DNA of 64,000 nt from Bacillota bacterium (GTDB lineage Bacteria > Bacillota > Clostridia > Peptostreptococcales > Acidaminobacteraceae): positions 62,001 to 126,000 of the forward strand of contig JAOARG010000069.1 of the NCBI GenBank assembly GCA_025210655.1, written 5' to 3'. A program made the position numbers and the translations under genes. Below, one piece after another: positions 7,215 through 15,583 of the stretch. The notes beneath the pieces were generated by a model that saw nothing but the letters and a program-made list of their open reading frames with translations, did no database searches and had not been told where the DNA came from. Position 1 is the first letter of the stretch, and each line of letters begins with the position of its first letter.

Positions 7215-8546
7215 ATGAAAAAATTAATTACGGGAGTTTGTTGTGCGGCTATGCTTTTTGCTAATATGACTTTTGCAAGTGATGACAGTCAGATAAAAGT
7301 ATATCTAGATAATGAGAAGGTATCTTATGATGTTGGGCCAGTAGTAACTGACAAGGGACCTATGATACCATTAAGGTTTACACTTGAGGGTATGGGGGGA
7401 GTAGTAAAGTGGAATAATGAGAATAGAACAGTTCTTTGTGAGTTCGAAGGAAGAACAGGTCTTGTAACTATCGATTCAGAAAAAGCTGCGTTTTTAGGAG
7501 ATGAAATAGAGCTTGATAGAAGCACTATGCTTGTAGAGGGAAGAACTATGGTGGATACTGAGTTTATTAAAGAGCTAACAGATATGAATATTGAGACGAA
7601 TCAGGAAGAGATGAGTATAATAATCAGTAATCTTGATGAAGAATCAGAGTATGAAGGCGAGGACTTAGTAGATGACGAAGAAGATTATGACTCAGAAGAA
7701 TCAGAACAAGACCGAATCTCTGATAAGACTGAGGAAGATGATAGAAGTGATAAAGAAATTTCAAATAATAAGATCAAGGCAATAACTGAAGCTAAGGATA
7801 AAAGCCCACTTGATAAGGTGTTTTCTAAAAGAAAAGATGTTTTTGGGGTGAAAATATTTGCCACTGATGGAGTATCTGATAAAAATTTCAATCACGCTGT
7901 GAATATTATGGCTGAGTATTTAGATAATGATGAAGATGGATCACCTGATAATAAAGCAGTTGTAGAAAAGTTACTTGAAAAAGAAGCTGCAATGATACTG
8001 TTTAAAAATGAAAATGAAGAAGAAAAGATGATGGATAAGTACGGTGATATATTTGATAGTCTGACTAATGAAGATAGTCTACAGAATCTTTATAATGAAG
8101 AGATACATGTAGATGGAGCAAAAAAAGGTGAGTTTGATGCTTCTTATGAAGAAATATTACATTTAATTACCCACGTTGGCTATGCAGATGTTTATCCAAA
8201 GGAGTTAGGAGAAAAGCCGGGAACAGATATTGCCAATGCAATGGATATAGCAAGGGGCGGTCAGTTTATAAAAATTCCTAAAAAATATCCAGAAAAAGCC
8301 TGGTACTCATACTATGATGATACGGCTGACTATTCTACTATGGTAACAGAATATGTATATTGGGCTCTTACTTCCATGCTTGGTGCACAAGATTTTGAAG
8401 GTAGATATGAAGAAATAAATGAAGAGTGGAAACTAAACACAAAAGATAAAGTTATGAGCAAGGATAAAGGGGCATATGAGATACTAACAAATGCAAAATA
8501 TAAACTTCCTAGCAGACTTCCTGATGGAAAATATGAAGTAAAATAG
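7215..8546 (+). CDS. Secreted copper-amine-oxidase-N (stalk) domain protein with metallopeptidase-like C-terminus
   Basis: 443 aa. A signal peptide ends near MTFAS|DDS. Residues about 25-115 form a copper amine oxidase N-like stalk domain (PMIPLRFTLEGMGGVVKW, GRTMV). A very acidic linker follows (about 135-185). The C-terminal half has a calcium-loop-like DNDEDGSPDN and EEILHLITHVGY, with an HxxxH pair, then TEYVYWALTSMLGAQ and a terminal LPSRLPDGKYE. I have seen this HLITH-GY to LPDG pattern in uncharacterised secreted proteins and consider it metal-binding, but protease activity is unproven. GAGGAG precedes ATG 7215; the longer reading from TTG 7158 has no support. Confidence 0.75.
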   Translation: MKKLITGVCCAAMLFANMTFASDDSQIKVYLDNEKVSYDVGPVVTDKGPMIPLRFTLEGMGGVVKWNNENRTVLCEFEGRTGLVTIDSEKAAFLGDEIELDRSTMLVEGRTMVDTEFIKELTDMNIETNQEEMSIIISNLDEESEYEGEDLVDDEEDYDSEESEQDRISDKTEEDDRSDKEISNNKIKAITEAKDKSPLDKVFSKRKDVFGVKIFATDGVSDKNFNHAVNIMAEYLDNDEDGSPDNKAVVEKLLEKEAAMILFKNENEEEKMMDKYGDIFDSLTNEDSLQNLYNEEIHVDGAKKGEFDASYEEILHLITHVGYADVYPKELGEKPGTDIANAMDIARGGQFIKIPKKYPEKAWYSYYDDTADYSTMVTEYVYWALTSMLGAQDFEGRYEEINEEWKLNTKDKVMSKDKGAYEILTNAKYKLPSRLPDGKYEVK

Positions 8547-8564
8547 GAAAAAAGTAAGAAAAAT

Positions 8565-8610
8565 AAAAAATGTTCAAAAAAATTTGTATAAATTTTTGAA
8601 CATTTTTTTA
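8565..8610 (+). terminator. Terminator after the stalk-domain protein gene
   Basis: AAAAAATGTTCAAAAA pairs with TTTTTGAACATTTTTT and the downstream side ends in a T-run. AT-rich but long. Confidence 0.8.
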
Positions 8611-8740
8611 TTGCCCTGTTTATATACTTTACACATAATAATGACTACAATCTTGATAAATATTAATCAATAATATGCTGAAAACTATGAAAACGTTATT
8701 TATCTAATATTTAACTAATTACAAGAGTATATGGTATTTG

Positions 8741-8789
8741 TATAGTGTAAATATATATTACACTATACGTAGTATAAAAAAGTATACTA
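8741..8789 (+). promoter_or_regulatory. Two adjacent palindromes upstream of the acyl-CoA dehydrogenase gene
   Basis: TATAGTGTAA and TTACACTATA are perfect 10-nt arms around 7 nt (8741-8767). TAGTATA and TATACTA are perfect 7-nt arms around 6 nt (8770-8789). They lie about 210 nt before the gene. They could be operators; nothing in the window identifies the binding protein. Confidence 0.4.
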
Positions 8790-8996
8790 TACAACTAAAA
8801 AGTGCATACTTGCGACTAGAAATGTTACTATATATAATTTCCTTAAACGAGACGTAAAACTGCTAAGCAAGCGACTTTGGAAAAGTCAGAATATTTATTC
8901 TTGTCTAAATAAATAGATATCTAATTTTTCAGATGCTTCAAAATGAGTTTTATGAACTTTATTAAAATAAAATATAATATTGAGGAGTGATTAGTT

Positions 8997-10142
8997 ATGA
9001 ATTTTGCTTTAACTCAAAAGCAGGAAGATGTTAAGAAACTAGTAGCAAACTTTGTACAAGACGAGGTTGCAGCAGGTGTAGCTCAGAGAGATGAAGATGA
9101 GAACTTTGAGCCTACATATAAGCTTCTTAGAAGACTTGGGGATTTAGGATTACTTGGATTACCATATCCAAAAGAGTACGGCGGAGCTGGCGGAGATTAC
9201 GTTTCATATGCTTTAGCAGGTTTTGAGCTAAACAAGGTTGATGCTTCATTAGGAGTATCTTATTCAGTACATATTTCATTAGGAACTTGGCCAATTTTCG
9301 AGTACGGAAACGAAGAACAAAAGCAAAAGTATGCAGTACCACTAATCAAAGGGGAAAAGATTGGTGCATTTGCTCTTACTGAACCTAACGCAGGTAGTGA
9401 TAGTGGAGCTAGTGAGTGTACAGCAGTACTTGATGGGGATCACTACATATTAAATGGAACTAAAATTTTCTGTACAAATGCAAGCTACGCAGACACTTAT
9501 GTAGTATTTGCTATGACAGATAAGTCAAAAGGGGTTAAAGGAATCAGTGCATTTATAGTTGAAAAAGATTATGAAGGATTCCAATTCGTTAAAGAAGAGA
9601 AGAAGTGTGGTATTAGAGCTTCAATCCAGTGTGAAATCTTAATGGAGAATGTAAGGGTTCCTAAAGAAAACTTACTTGGAAAAGAAGGTTTAGGTTTCAA
9701 GATTGCAATGACTACTCTTGATGGTGGTAGAATCGGTATTGCAGCTCAAGGTGCTGGTATTGCTGAAGGTGCTTATGAGTATTCTAGAGATTATACAAAA
9801 GAAAGAATTCAGTTTGGTAAGCCTATTGCTAAGCAACAGCACATTGGATTTAAATTAGCTGAGATGGCTACTGATGTAGAAATTGCTAAGCTTATGGTAT
9901 TAAGAGCAGCAGAGGATAAGGATGCTCACAGACCATATACTGTATCTGCTGCACAAGCTAAGCTTATTGCAACTGATACTGCTATGAAGACTACTGTAGA
10001 TGCAGTTCAACTTATGGGTGGACATGGATTCTTAAGGGATCATCCAGTTGAGAGAATGATGAGGGATGCTAAGATCACTCAAATTTATGAAGGAACAAAT
10101 GAGATTCAGAAGTTAGTTATTTCTGGAGCTGTATTAAGATAA
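8997..10142 (+). CDS. Short-chain acyl-CoA dehydrogenase (butyryl-CoA dehydrogenase type)
   Basis: 381 aa, full family length. It carries the signatures ALTEPNAGSDSGA (FAD and substrate binding) and QLMGGHGFLRDHPVERMMRD, and the catalytic Glu in ITQIYEGTNEIQKLVISG. The enzyme converts acyl-CoA to 2-enoyl-CoA or, in fermenters, reduces crotonyl-CoA to butyryl-CoA. No etfA/etfB genes adjoin it, so electron transfer must come from flavoprotein genes elsewhere. Neighbours are CoA-transferase and YaaH permease genes. TTGAGGAGTG precedes the ATG. Exact chain-length or branched specificity is not readable. Confidence 0.9.
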   Translation: MNFALTQKQEDVKKLVANFVQDEVAAGVAQRDEDENFEPTYKLLRRLGDLGLLGLPYPKEYGGAGGDYVSYALAGFELNKVDASLGVSYSVHISLGTWPIFEYGNEEQKQKYAVPLIKGEKIGAFALTEPNAGSDSGASECTAVLDGDHYILNGTKIFCTNASYADTYVVFAMTDKSKGVKGISAFIVEKDYEGFQFVKEEKKCGIRASIQCEILMENVRVPKENLLGKEGLGFKIAMTTLDGGRIGIAAQGAGIAEGAYEYSRDYTKERIQFGKPIAKQQHIGFKLAEMATDVEIAKLMVLRAAEDKDAHRPYTVSAAQAKLIATDTAMKTTVDAVQLMGGHGFLRDHPVERMMRDAKITQIYEGTNEIQKLVISGAVLR

Positions 10143-10592
10143 TTTTGTAGGTTATTGAAAAAAATATAAAGAACAGACAACTATTAAATAAAGCACATAC
10201 CCAATATAAATATATTAAGTAAAACACACCTGGGAATACTATTCCCAACACACCTGAAAAAACATTAAACGTTATAAAATACCTGAATGTTATAAAGTAT
10301 CAAAGCTATACAAGAAACTATACAAAGAAATAATACAGAAAGGATTGTCATATCCTTTCTGTATTAAGATATCATGAAAATTATTGTAATCTCCTTATTA
10401 ATCATATACTTAGAAGCGGTCTATGTTCATGAAATAATTGATATCTAATTAGTCAAATGAAAATATTCTACCAAATTAACCTTTTTCAGAGACTTTTCAA
10501 ATGTGTAGTTTCTTTATTTTTACCATTGATAGGATTATATTGTATATTCCTATACAAAAATACATCAAACAAATATATATGGAGGTGGAAAA
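10143..10592 (+). other. 450-nt intergenic region before the CoA-transferase genes
   Basis: It holds a 14-bp hairpin (10332-10365), a small perfect hairpin GGGAATACTATTCCC near 10232 flanked on both sides by ACACACCTG, and TTGTATA/TATACAA around TTCC at 10540-10557 just before the CoA-transferase ribosome binding site. The last is a possible operator. No gene was found. Confidence 0.45.
10332..10365 (+). terminator. Hairpin, probable terminator after the acyl-CoA dehydrogenase
   Basis: Perfect 14-bp arms AATACAGAAAGGAT and ATCCTTTCTGTATT around 6 nt. The downstream T-run is weak, so termination may be partial. Confidence 0.55.
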
Positions 10593-11306
10593 ATGGCAGT
10601 TGTTCAAAGTGTTGAAGAGGCAGTAAAAAATATTAAGGATGGCACAAGGGTAATGATCGGTGGCTTCTTAGGTTCTGGTTCTCCTCTTAAGATGATTGAT
10701 ACCATGGTTGAAAAAAATGTAAGGGATTTGGATGTAATCTCAGTTACAGGATGTTATCCAGGGGGTGGATTTGATCTAGGTAAACTTTCAATCAACAAGC
10801 AGATTAAGAAATTTACAGCTACACATATAGGTACAGATCCACAGTTTGTAAAGCAGTACTTGGATGGTGAGCTAGAAGTAGAGTTTAATCCTATGGGAAC
10901 ATGGATTGAAAGAATTAGAGCTGGTGGAGCAGGTCTTGGGGCTGTAGTTACTCCAGTTGGTATTGGTACCGAAATGGAAGAGGGAAGAGAAAAAATTAAT
11001 GTAGAAGGTAGAGATTACCTTGTATATCCTCCACTTAGAGCGGAAGTTGCAATTATTAAGGCACATAAGGCTGATAAGTCAGGAAACTTAGTTTATAAAG
11101 GTACTGCAATGAACTCAAATGTAGTAATGGCTACAGCTGCTGATCTTGTAATAGCAGAAGTAGAAGAAGTGGTTGAAGTTGGGGAACTATACCACGGAGA
11201 CATAAAAACACCAGGAATCTTTGTAGATATTATTGTTGTAGGTAACTCTCCAGAAGAGAGAAAAGAAATATATACAGAGCACTGGGAAAAAACAAAAAAA
11301 TTATAA
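10593..11306 (+). CDS. CoA-transferase subunit A (acetate/butyrate/acetoacetate type)
   Basis: 237 aa, AtoD/ScoA-like alpha subunit of a 3-oxoacid (family I) CoA-transferase. Diagnostic stretches are VMIGGFLGSGSP near the start and GGAGLGAVVTPVG followed by YLVYPPLRAEVAIIKAHKAD. The enzyme moves CoA between short-chain acids. TGGAGGTGG precedes the ATG. The beta subunit begins 18 nt downstream. Confidence 0.9.
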   Translation: MAVVQSVEEAVKNIKDGTRVMIGGFLGSGSPLKMIDTMVEKNVRDLDVISVTGCYPGGGFDLGKLSINKQIKKFTATHIGTDPQFVKQYLDGELEVEFNPMGTWIERIRAGGAGLGAVVTPVGIGTEMEEGREKINVEGRDYLVYPPLRAEVAIIKAHKADKSGNLVYKGTAMNSNVVMATAADLVIAEVEEVVEVGELYHGDIKTPGIFVDIIVVGNSPEERKEIYTEHWEKTKKL

Positions 11307-11324
11307 TCGATTGGAGGTATTAAT

Positions 11325-11981
11325 ATGGATGCTAGAGAAGTCATTGCAAGGAGAATAGCAAAAGAATTCAAGGATGGAATGGTAATCAATCTGGGATTTG
11401 GTATGCCGACAAAATCAGCCAATTACATACCTGATGGTACAAATGTAATCTTGCAAACAGAAAACGGCGGTCTAATGTTTGGTCCAAAGCCGAGTAAAGA
11501 AACTGCTGATCCGGATTTAGCAAATGCAGGATCAGAACCAATTACTATGTTACCGGGAGCATCAACTTTCGATTTAGCATTTTCTTTTGGGATAATTAGA
11601 GGAGGACATGTTGATGCAACAGTTCTTGGGGCACTTGAAGTAGACCAAAAAGGAAATATTGCTAACTGGAAGATACCAGGAAAGTATGTACCAGGTATGG
11701 GTGGAGCGATGGATCTTTTAGTGGGGGCTAAAAAGGTTATTGTATCACTTGCACACGCGGATAAAAACAACAATTCAAAGGTACTTAAAGAGTGTACACT
11801 TCCACTTTCTGCTGCAGGAGTAGTTGATCTAATCATCACAGAAAAAGCAGTTATGAAGGTAACTGAGGATGGGCTTGTCCTTAAAGAAGTCGCACCAGGA
11901 ATAACAGTAAATGAGGTTGTTGAAATGACAGATGCAGAGTTAATCATTGATCCAGATGTTAAGGTTATGGACTTAAACTAA
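11325..11981 (+). CDS. CoA-transferase subunit B (catalytic Glu subunit)
   Basis: 218 aa, AtoA/ScoB-like beta subunit. INLGFGMPTKSANYIP near the start and TENGGLMFGP hold the catalytic Glu that forms the CoA thioester. GGAMDLLVGAKKVIVSLAHADK is a second family signature. Together with subunit A, the acyl-CoA dehydrogenase upstream and the carboxylate permease downstream, it suggests release or uptake of acetate/butyrate by CoA exchange; the physiological direction is inferred. Confidence 0.9.
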   Translation: MDAREVIARRIAKEFKDGMVINLGFGMPTKSANYIPDGTNVILQTENGGLMFGPKPSKETADPDLANAGSEPITMLPGASTFDLAFSFGIIRGGHVDATVLGALEVDQKGNIANWKIPGKYVPGMGGAMDLLVGAKKVIVSLAHADKNNNSKVLKECTLPLSAAGVVDLIITEKAVMKVTEDGLVLKEVAPGITVNEVVEMTDAELIIDPDVKVMDLN

Positions 11982-12174
11982 CATCATTATCCTTTTGGGG
12001 AATTGGATGATGGGAAAAACATGTTGGAAAAGTTTCATGAGGCCTAAATTTTAAAGGAATTTGCAGATATTTTGGGGGAAAATAATTAAACTGGGGCAAC
12101 TGAAATATACATATTATCAACCGTGTTTAAGAATTTCAAAAAAATTTCAGTGGCTAATACTTGGAGGTTTTGTT

Positions 12175-12822
12175 ATGAGTTTAAATAATCAAAAAGAATG
12201 GTCGAATCCATCGGCAGCAGGTCTAGTAGCACTTGCAGTAGCATGTTATATTTTCTTTGCTTTATTATCAGGTAGATTAGGAACTAAACCGGGAGAATTA
12301 AATGCACTTCCACTAATAGCTGGGTGGTTATTTGGAGGTTTTGTAATTCAGTTTATTACTGCACTTATTGATTTAAAAGGTGGAAATCATGTAGGTGGTA
12401 ATACATTCCTATTCTTCAGTGCTTTCTTCATGCTATCTTCATCAATCGGTATGGCGATGAAGTCATTTGTACCTTACTTAGATGCAAGAGTTGATGGATA
12501 CGTATTTTTAGTACTTAGTATTACTATTTGGTTATGGGCACCGGCATTTTACAAGGGGAATCCATTTTTATTCTACATCATAGTATTACTTGGGGTTGCT
12601 TGTCCGATATTAGCAATATGTGATTTAAAGTTGGTAACTGGAGTGACAGCAAAAAGTTTAGCAAACTTTGCAGCATATGTATTTCTTGTGATAGGTACTA
12701 TAGGGATGTATGCAGCAGGAGCTATAGTGGTCAATACGGCCTACGGAAAAGAGCTCTTCCCAGTACCTAAACCTTTATACAAGGAGAAAAAAGAAAAACT
12801 AGTTGCAAATGCAGTTAAGTAG
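12175..12822 (+). CDS. YaaH/GPR1/FUN34 family acetate-type permease
   Basis: 215 aa with six transmembrane helices. NPSAAGLVALAVACYIF at the N-terminus is the family's NPAPLGL-type motif. Such proteins carry acetate or succinate. The frame is open back to a TTG at 12061, but TTGGAGGTTTTGTT before ATG 12175 sets the start. It lies 193 nt after the CoA-transferase beta gene and probably exports or imports the acid made by that module. Confidence 0.88.
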   Translation: MSLNNQKEWSNPSAAGLVALAVACYIFFALLSGRLGTKPGELNALPLIAGWLFGGFVIQFITALIDLKGGNHVGGNTFLFFSAFFMLSSSIGMAMKSFVPYLDARVDGYVFLVLSITIWLWAPAFYKGNPFLFYIIVLLGVACPILAICDLKLVTGVTAKSLANFAAYVFLVIGTIGMYAAGAIVVNTAYGKELFPVPKPLYKEKKEKLVANAVK

Positions 12823-12853
12823 CAAAAAATAGGGTGATTTGTTTATTAATTAA

Positions 12854-12895
12854 GGTGGGTTTCTTATTATAAATAGGAGGCTCATTTTTATTTTA
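12854..12895 (+). terminator. Terminator after the YaaH permease gene
   Basis: TGGGTTTCTTATT and AATAGGAGGCTCA pair along 13 positions if G-U pairs are allowed. The stem is followed by TTTTTATTTTA. Confidence 0.65.
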
Positions 12896-13118
12896 GTTAA
12901 GAAAAGGTAAAGATTTGGTAAAGTGTGTTTAAAATCCAAAAAATAGGACAAATGGAGGGTGTAATCTTGTCAAAAATTTGATATCATAAATGAAGTGATA
13001 AATGGGAAATGTTGAAAGACAATATAGATTTAGAACATAAATGGACAACATAAGAGACAAAAAGGCCGTCGGTAGACAAAAGATTCGTCGAACGGTCGAT
13101 GATAGGGGGACATAAGTT

Positions 13119-13502
13119 ATGAGAGCACAAATAAGTTTAGTAACAATATGGACTGATAAGTTGGAACTTATGAAGGAATTTTATAGTAATGTACTAGCAT
13201 TTGAAGTAATAAAAGACCTTGGTGATTATGTAGAATTTAAAAACGAAGGTGTAAGATTTGCAATATGCAAAAGAGAAGTAATGTACGATCTTAGTGAAGA
13301 ATATAAGAAGGAATGTAAAGGCCAAGCTTTTGAACTTGCATTTCCTTGTGACAGTCCTGAGGATGTTGATCAATCTTTTAAGAATATTGTGTCAAAGGGT
13401 GGAGAAGCGGTACATGAGCCTAAAAATATGCCATGGAATCAAAGAACGGCACTTTTTGCAGATCCTGATGGAAATATACATGAAATATTTGCAGAGTTAT
13501 AA
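13119..13502 (+). CDS. VOC (glyoxalase/bleomycin resistance) superfamily protein
   Basis: 127 aa, one VOC domain of two beta-alpha-beta-beta-beta units. Typical features are LELMKEFYSNVLAFEVIKDLGDYVEF and the C-terminal FADPDGNIHEIFAEL with the metal-ligand Glu. The N-terminal ligand position is not a clear His, so metal use and reaction are unknown. It stands alone between terminators. Confidence 0.8.
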   Translation: MRAQISLVTIWTDKLELMKEFYSNVLAFEVIKDLGDYVEFKNEGVRFAICKREVMYDLSEEYKKECKGQAFELAFPCDSPEDVDQSFKNIVSKGGEAVHEPKNMPWNQRTALFADPDGNIHEIFAEL

Positions 13503-13508
13503 TTTTGA

Positions 13509-13530
13509 GGGTAGTCTTTTGACTGCCCTT
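13509..13530 (+). terminator. Hairpin terminator of the VOC gene
   Basis: GGGTAGTC and GACTGCCC pair (one G-T) around TTTT. Weak T-run. Confidence 0.6.
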
Positions 13531-13676
13531 GTCTAGTGCTGTTCTAAAAAGAACTCGCGTCTAATTTTTTGATTAATCAAAAAGTCTAGTACAAAATAAT
13601 CTTTTGATTTCATTTTGTGTCTATTAGGATTAGTAAACTAATCTGTCTAAGGATATTTTCCAGAGGGAAAATTATA
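13531..13676 (+). repeat. Multi-hairpin repeat, TCTA-linker family, copy 1
   Basis: The copy reads GTCTAG-hairpin-GTCTAA-hairpin-GTCTAG-hairpin-GTCTAT-hairpin-GTCTAAGG-AT-rich hairpin. Stems are GTTCT/AGAAC, TTTTTGAT/ATCAAAAA, ACAAAAT/ATTTTGT, GATTA/TAATC and ATTTTCC/GGAAAAT. The copy at 41460-41609 has the same linkers and the flanking words GTGCT and TCGC, but different, still perfectly paired stems. Confidence 0.85.
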
Positions 13677-13853
13677 ATTGAAGAATATGTTTAGAAGAAT
13701 TTAAGTGGAGTAGATACTCCTTATTTTTTTGTCAATAATTAACTACGATTTGATTGATTTTTAAAAAAATAAATTAAAGGAGACATTTTCTTTATAAAAT
13801 CGAAAATTGAAAGAGAATAGTAATTTATGGAGTTAATATAGAATCGACCAATA

Positions 13854-15017
13854 TTAGCTTTTATCTAATCCACTTTTTAACAACTCCAAAGCTTTCACGA
13901 GATGTGCCTTTGGACAAGCAATGTTCATTCTAATGAAGCCTGCTCCTTCTCTTCCGTACCAGTGGCCTGAGTCTACTGCAATTCCGCTTTTACTTATTAA
14001 GTCTAGTAGTTTATGGGGATCGGATTCTATTTTCCTCATATCTAGCCATACAAGATATGTGCCTTCCCCTTGGATTAGATTGATTGATGGAAGCTCTGAA
14101 GCAATAAAACTTTTTAGAGTATCTAAATTTGATTCTATATAATTTATAGCTTTATCTAACCAATCGGAACCATTTTCATAAGCACTACTGAAGGCAATAT
14201 TGTTAAGTATATTATTGTGATTTAAGTGATATTTATGGATAAATGAGTTGAACTTATCTTTTATATCTTTATTAGTTATTATTGCAACAGCCATGCTTTG
14301 TCCTGATATATTAAAAGTCTTTCCTGGGGATAATAATGTAATAGTATTGTTTGATATTTCCTTAGAATAGGTCATCAAGTTTTCCATTTTCTTATTATGA
14401 AGAAGTATGTCCCTATGAATTTCATCGGATATTACTTTTACATTGTACTTAAGTGCAAGATTACTTAACTTGATTAGTTCTTCATAAGTCCAAACTCTAC
14501 CTACTGGATTATGGGGATTGGCAATTATTAAGAGCTTAGAGAGTTTCATAGCATCTTCAAGTGATTCAAAATCCATAGTGTATTGGTCGTTCACGATTAA
14601 AGGATTTTTGTAAAGTTTTCTATTCATAGATTTAATATTTTTAGAAAACATATGATAAACAGGAGTCTGAATAATTACTCCATCACCTTCATTTGTCAAA
14701 ATGTCTATTAATATTGGTATAGCTGTAGATACACTAGGAATAGGATTGATCCATCTTTTTTTAATGTCCCATTGGTGCCTTTTTTTATACCAATCTATAA
14801 AACTGTCGAAAAAATTGTCTGAATTTATTTCATATCCAAAATGGCCTTCAGATATTCTATTTTTCAAGTCTTCAAGAGTATTAGGAACGGTCATAAATTC
14901 CATATCGGCAATCCACATAGGATGCAGATTGTCTGTCGTGAATAGTAGTCTTTGTTTATTGTCTGACCATTTTTCTGAAGTTCCTTTTCTTTTTAAATCT
15001 TTATCAAAATATGTCAT
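13854..15017 (-). CDS. PatB/MalY-type aminotransferase (cystathionine beta-lyase)
   Basis: 387 aa, fold-type I PLP enzyme. Visible landmarks are MWIADMEF and FGYEI at the N-terminus, ANPHNPVGRVW (Asn for the cofactor), VISDEIHRD and the PLP lysine in LLSPGKTFNISGQ. This set is typical of MalY/PatB C-S lyases, which split cystathionine or related thioethers to thiol, pyruvate and ammonia. GAAAGGAG lies before the ATG at 15017; the longer frame to 15128 is rejected. Confidence 0.9.
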   Translation of the reverse strand: MTYFDKDLKRKGTSEKWSDNKQRLLFTTDNLHPMWIADMEFMTVPNTLEDLKNRISEGHFGYEINSDNFFDSFIDWYKKRHQWDIKKRWINPIPSVSTAIPILIDILTNEGDGVIIQTPVYHMFSKNIKSMNRKLYKNPLIVNDQYTMDFESLEDAMKLSKLLIIANPHNPVGRVWTYEELIKLSNLALKYNVKVISDEIHRDILLHNKKMENLMTYSKEISNNTITLLSPGKTFNISGQSMAVAIITNKDIKDKFNSFIHKYHLNHNNILNNIAFSSAYENGSDWLDKAINYIESNLDTLKSFIASELPSINLIQGEGTYLVWLDMRKIESDPHKLLDLISKSGIAVDSGHWYGREGAGFIRMNIACPKAHLVKALELLKSGLDKS

Positions 15018-15117
15018 TTTTTCTCCTTTCAAAATACCGCATAGTGATATGCATAATAGTGTATTAGTTATATATAGAAAATATGAAACGAATATAAATC
15101 TCAATAAATAGTAAAAG

Positions 15118-15145
15118 AAGCTAGTCAAAATTTTGACTAGCTTTA
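15118..15145 (-). terminator. Palindromic terminator of the Cys-rich peptide gene
   Basis: AAGCTAGTCAAAA and TTTTGACTAGCTT are perfectly complementary. It lies downstream (minus strand) of the Cys-rich gene and upstream of the PatB-like gene. Confidence 0.7.
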
Positions 15146-15175
15146 ATTCTAGGGCTGGGTAGGATGGGGATTATA

Positions 15176-15364
15176 CTAGCAACAGTTTTTGTCTTGACAG
15201 CAGTTTGAATCAGAAGATTCACAGCAAGCAGATTCGACAGGCTCACAACAGTTTAAGTCAGTAGGCTCACAACAATTGCTGCTAGTTATTATTTCCTCTG
15301 TGCAATTACAAGTCATTTTTTTCTCCATTTTTGTGATAAAGTTTTTTTTCATTTTTTCTAACAT
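15176..15364 (-). CDS. Small Cys-rich putative metal-binding protein
   Basis: 62 aa with 13 Cys, ten of them in CC pairs, in a loose repeat (NCCEPTDL, NCCEPVES, ACCESSDS, NCCQDKNCC). This looks like a metallothionein-like metal or metalloid chelator. AAAGGAGAG lies 8 nt before the ATG at 15364; an internal ATG at 15316 with GGAG would give a 46-aa form that keeps all the Cys. It is third in line behind the MarR and ArsP-type permease genes on the same strand, which also carry Cys pairs. No known family assigned. Confidence 0.7.
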   Translation of the reverse strand: MLEKMKKNFITKMEKKMTCNCTEEIITSSNCCEPTDLNCCEPVESACCESSDSNCCQDKNCC

Positions 15365-15478
15365 GATATTCTCTCCTTTAAATTTTTTTAATGACTAGGA
15401 AATTGTATTTGTATGAAAGCCTGTGATCAAGCAATATTAATGGTTATATCAAGAGTTAATTCATTAAAAATAGGGGTT

Positions 15479-15583
15479 GATAGGGGAATTTCCCCTATCC
15501 GGTTTAGGGAGGGTGCTCAGGGCGATAGCCCGTCGAAGGGAACCGTAGGGTTCCATAGCGAAACGAGCGAGCTCGTTTTTTTT
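15479..15583 (-). repeat. GC-rich hairpin cluster with terminal terminator
   Basis: Four perfect hairpins stand in a row: GATAGGGG/CCCCTATC (15479-15499), GGGC/GCCC (15520-15531), GGAACC/GGTTCC (15539-15554) and ACGAGC/GCTCGT with a T-run on the plus strand (15563-15583). Spacers are 7-20 nt (GTCGAAG, ATAGCGAA). The local GC content is far above the surroundings. It lies between the permease and Cys-rich genes. Confidence 0.7.

Larger units (their letters stand above)
8547..8996 (+). other. 450-nt intergenic region with terminator, two palindromes and promoter zone
   Basis: The region holds the terminator of the stalk-domain gene, two adjacent palindromes (8741-8789) and AT-rich promoter sequence with TATAAT-like boxes just before the acyl-CoA dehydrogenase gene. 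No small reading frame with a ribosome binding site was found. The segment 8800-8930 contains weak hairpins (for example AGAATATTTATTCT) but no recognisable repeat family. Confidence 0.5.
13503..13853. other. 351-nt intergenic region containing a hairpin repeat
   Basis: A hairpin after the VOC gene (13509-13530) runs into the multi-hairpin repeat at 13531-13676. From 13677 to 13853 I see only AT-rich sequence. Confidence 0.6.

Noticed and set aside
8800..8950. GTCTAAATAAATAGATATCTAA region, considered as a decayed TCTA-family repeat
   Set aside because: Linker spacing and hairpins do not match the family order.
10200..10300. Degenerate ACACACCTG words around a small hairpin, considered as another copy of the hairpin repeats
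   Set aside because: Only one clean hairpin and two linker-like words are present, with no AT-rich terminal hairpin; evidence is too weak to call.
11423..11947. 174-codon minus-strand open frame opposite the CoA-transferase beta gene
   Set aside because: It is a shadow of a clearly conserved gene and has no ribosome binding site.
13060..13110. GC-richer segment before the VOC gene with CCGTCGG and CGAACGG words, considered as a riboswitch
   Set aside because: Pairing is poor and no known aptamer core is present.
13531..13676. attC-type integron sites
   Set aside because: The hairpins lack the GTTRRRY/RYYYAAC core sites and there is no integron integrase in the window.
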